Shown here one piece after another: positions 61,576 to 64,000 of a stretch of DNA of 64,000 bases. The position numbers and the translations under genes were made by a program. This DNA is from Flavobacteriales bacterium (lineage in GTDB: Bacteria > Bacteroidota > Bacteroidia > Flavobacteriales > Flavobacteriaceae): the NCBI GenBank assembly GCA_024643405.1, contig JAHENA010000003.1, positions 30,249 through 94,248 of the forward strand, given 5' to 3'. The notes beneath the pieces were generated by a model, which was not told the origin of the DNA, ran no database searches, and saw nothing but the letters and a program-made list of their open reading frames with translations. Numbering within the stretch: position 1 is the stretch's first letter; each line of letters opens with the position of its first letter.

Positions 61576-62043
61576 TTATTCAATTCTTACATAATTTTCG
61601 GCATAAATAAGGTTGCCCTCATCATCAACTTGAATCTGGGAAAATTTATCTTCTTCCAAAATTAATTTAAATGTGAATTTTCTTTCTTTTTTTATAGCTT
61701 CATTCATGGCTTTTGATCCGTAGTCTATCACCTCAGTTAAAGTACTATCGCCTATTTTGTAATCGCCATATCCAAACCAGTCCAATGTATCAGAATCTCG
61801 AAATCTGCTCCACATCACCTTTGTGTCAGAATACATTTTTATTTGTTTGTTAGATTCTGATGCAATAATGGTATCCACAACCAAATTATCAGCATAATTA
61901 TAAAAACTAATCTGTTTCCATGCACCTTTCATGGTTAATTCTTTAGATGCGACATTCATTTCATTTTCATCCATTTTTGTTTCAGAATTGTTCTTACATG
62001 AAACAATAAACGTTAAGCTAACGAAGAGTAAAATGGTTTTCAT
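61576..62043 (-). CDS. Hypothetical lipoprotein (lipocalin-like fold possible)
   Basis: Lipobox TFIVSC; beta-rich short protein GAWKQISFYNYADNL...YAENYVRIE. Confidence 0.65.
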   Translation of the reverse strand: MKTILLFVSLTFIVSCKNNSETKMDENEMNVASKELTMKGAWKQISFYNYADNLVVDTIIASESNKQIKMYSDTKVMWSRFRDSDTLDWFGYGDYKIGDSTLTEVIDYGSKAMNEAIKKERKFTFKLILEEDKFSQIQVDDEGNLIYAENYVRIE

Positions 62044-62100
62044 AATAATAGAATTTTATGGTTGACTGATATCTAATTTACAAAAAAAAAGCGAATAACT

Positions 62101-62163
62101 AAATGTATAGCAAGTTATTATAAATGCATAGTAAGTTTTGATAAATTGAACGTAAGTATTCCC
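62101..62163. repeat. Three 21-bp iteron-like direct repeats upstream of trxB
   Basis: 62101 AAATGTATAGCAAGTTATTAT, 62122 AAATGCATAGTAAGTTTTGAT, 62143 AAATTGAACGTAAGTATTCCC (third degenerate); exact 21-bp period. Confidence 0.6.
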
Positions 62164-62181
62164 TTAAAAATTCTACTTTTG
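62146..62181 (+). promoter_or_regulatory. Candidate trxB promoter
   Basis: TACTTTTG at 62174-62181 (-7-like) with TTG at 62146-62148, somewhat long spacing. Confidence 0.4.
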
Positions 62182-62204
62182 CTATAGTATAAATAAATTT
62201 TATT

Positions 62205-63155
62205 ATGGGAGATAGTATTGAGAAAGTAAAATGTTTAATCATTGGCTCTGGGCCAGCGGGTTATACTGCAGCTATTTATGCTGCTAGAGCCAATATGAGC
62301 CCTGTTTTATATCAAGGTATGCAACCTGGAGGGCAATTGACTACAACTAATGAAGTTGAAAATTTTCCTGGATATCCAAACGGAATTACAGGACCAGAAA
62401 TGATGATTGAATTACAAGAGCAAGCAAAAAGATTTGAGGCAGATATTCGTGACGGATGGGTAACAAAAGTTGATTTTTCAGGAGATATTCATAAAGTATG
62501 GGTGAATGACACCAAAGAAATTCATTGTGAAACAGTTATTATTTCTACCGGGGCTTCTGCGAAGTATTTAGGATTAGAATCTGAACAAAAATATTTAAAA
62601 TTAGGAGGTGGTGTTTCTGCCTGTGCAGTATGTGACGGGTTTTTCTATAGAAATCAAGAAGTTGTGATTGTTGGTGCTGGGGATTCGGCTTGTGAAGAGG
62701 CTCATTATCTTTCAAAACTTTGTAAAAAAGTCACTATGATTGTTAGAAGAGATGAATTCAGAGCTTCAAAAATCATGGCGGAGCGTGTTAAGAAAACTGC
62801 AAATATTGAAATTTTATTTAACACTGAAACAGATGAGGTTTTAGGAGATGGACAAGTTGTTACGGCGGTAAGAGTTTTTAATAATAAAACGAATGAAAAG
62901 CATGAAATTCCTGCTACAGGTTTTTTTGTGGCCATTGGGCATAAACCTAATACGGACATTTTTAAAGACTATCTTAATTTAGATGCTACTGGGTATATTC
63001 TTAATAAACCAGGTACGTCAAAAACAAATGTGGATGGTGTTTTTGTTTCTGGAGATGCTGCCGATCATGTTTATAGACAAGCTATTACAGCTGCAGGTAC
63101 GGGTTGTATGGCAGCTTTAGATGCAGAACGCTATTTAGCCTCTAAAGAAAATTAA
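62205..63155 (+). CDS. trxB: Thioredoxin-disulfide reductase
   Basis: CLIIGSGPAGYTAAIYAARANMSPVLYQGMQPGGQLTTTNEVENFPGYP, redox CAVCDG, VVIVGAGDSACEEA, GVFVSGDAADHVYRQAITAAGTGCMAALDAERYL. Confidence 0.97.
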   Translation: MGDSIEKVKCLIIGSGPAGYTAAIYAARANMSPVLYQGMQPGGQLTTTNEVENFPGYPNGITGPEMMIELQEQAKRFEADIRDGWVTKVDFSGDIHKVWVNDTKEIHCETVIISTGASAKYLGLESEQKYLKLGGGVSACAVCDGFFYRNQEVVIVGAGDSACEEAHYLSKLCKKVTMIVRRDEFRASKIMAERVKKTANIEILFNTETDEVLGDGQVVTAVRVFNNKTNEKHEIPATGFFVAIGHKPNTDIFKDYLNLDATGYILNKPGTSKTNVDGVFVSGDAADHVYRQAITAAGTGCMAALDAERYLASKEN

Positions 63156-63250
63156 TAATTTCTTAAAGAGCTAAAAAATTAGTCTTGTTAAAATTTTACT
63201 GGGCTAATTTTTTTTGCCTTTGAAAAAAAAATTATTTTTGAATTTCAAAT

Positions 63251-63324
63251 CGGGATGTGGCGCAGTCCGGTAGCGTACACGGCTGGGGGCCGTGTGGTCG
63301 CAGGTTCAAATCCTGTCATCCCGA
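63251..63324 (+). tRNA. tRNA-Pro(GGG)
   Basis: Acceptor CGGGATG/CATCCCG, anticodon stem-loop CACGG-CTGGGGG-CCGTG (anticodon GGG), T arm GCAGGTTCAAATCCTGT (one terminal G-U pair). Confidence 0.94.
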
Positions 63325-63438
63325 CAAAGTATTTTGCTCGTTTATATAAGTTCGTTATAAGAATATAGTTCGTGTTTATTCAATATTATTTTTTCATATA
63401 TTGTTATAACCATTTTTAACTTCTGAATTATATTTTTT

Positions 63439-64000
63439 TTGAATAATTTTTTGTCTCAATTTCTTAGGAAAGTAGTATTCATGGCATTACTAAATGTAAT
63501 GCCTTTTGTTTCTATGAGTCAAGAAGCAAATTATAATGAAAATTACTATAACTGGTTTGACAAGGCTATTGAAAAATCCAATTCTGGAATTTTTAATGGT
63601 ATTGTATACATTGAACATTACAGGATGTTAAATGAAAGACATAAGTTTTTTATTAATCCTAATTTTAGTAACGGGTCTGTAGTTTATGATGAACAACCGT
63701 TTTTTAATCTTGATTTAAAATATGATTTATTTGAGGACCAATTAATTTTAAGGCAAGTTAACACGCCTAATTCTCCCACAATTTTATTAGATAAAAATAG
63801 GATTTCAAGATTTTCAATTGAAGGGCATAATTTTCAAAAACTTGAATTTGAATTAAAAAATGAACTGAAAATAAATGGGTTTTATGAATTACTTATAAAT
63901 AATGATATTTTGAAATTATATAAAAAATATCATAAAAGGATTTTAAAAAGGACGAATAATAATATTCAATACTTTGAATTCATTGACCAAAACAGCTATA
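63439..64000 (+). CDS. Hypothetical secreted protein, partial (runs off the right edge)
   Basis: Own translation, open to the window end: (TTG start 63439 or ATG 63481) ..RKVVFMALLNVMPFVSMSQEANYNENYYNWFDKAIEKSNSGIFNGIVYIEHYRMLNERHKFFINPNF...; signal-peptide-like start. Confidence 0.7.
   Translation, partial: MNNFLSQFLRKVVFMALLNVMPFVSMSQEANYNENYYNWFDKAIEKSNSGIFNGIVYIEHYRMLNERHKFFINPNFSNGSVVYDEQPFFNLDLKYDLFEDQLILRQVNTPNSPTILLDKNRISRFSIEGHNFQKLEFELKNELKINGFYELLINNDILKLYKKYHKRILKRTNNNIQYFEFIDQNSY

Overview
This AT-rich window has the gene content and promoter style of a Flavobacteriaceae-like Bacteroidota chromosome: T9SS-type sorting domain, GldI, TAnnTTTG -7 elements and a fused SecDF. The backbone is mostly housekeeping: gyrB, mdh, secDF, lgt, gldI, ndk, cold-shock protein, recF, ribH, mutL, two rhomboids, lepB, dapB, parAB, an M16 protease, methylmalonyl-CoA mutase subunits, udk, trxB and two tRNA-Pro genes (TGG and GGG). 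From about 42.5 to 61.5 kb there are two accessory modules. The first is a heavy-metal-type RND efflux operon, in which the inner-membrane pump and a TolC-like outer-membrane factor share one ORF, next to an OmpR-type two-component system. The second is a complete uptake [NiFe]-hydrogenase locus: divergent hypABC, Tat-type small subunit, large subunit, cytochrome b, maturation protease, hypFDE and a nickel permease-like gene. Its small subunit carries all six cysteines of the O2-tolerant proximal-cluster type. The most interesting non-coding signals are: a CTTAA-N6-CTTAA direct-repeat box seen three times around the RND/two-component genes; a TGAC-N4-GTCA dyad plus a second 10-bp inverted repeat between hypA and the hydrogenase small subunit; and three 21-bp-phased iterons upstream of trxB. 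A divergent PurD-like ATP-grasp/GNAT gene pair and a MutL with degenerate endonuclease motifs also merit checks. No CRISPR array, transposon or prophage was recognised. All calls come from reading the sequence; no searches were run.
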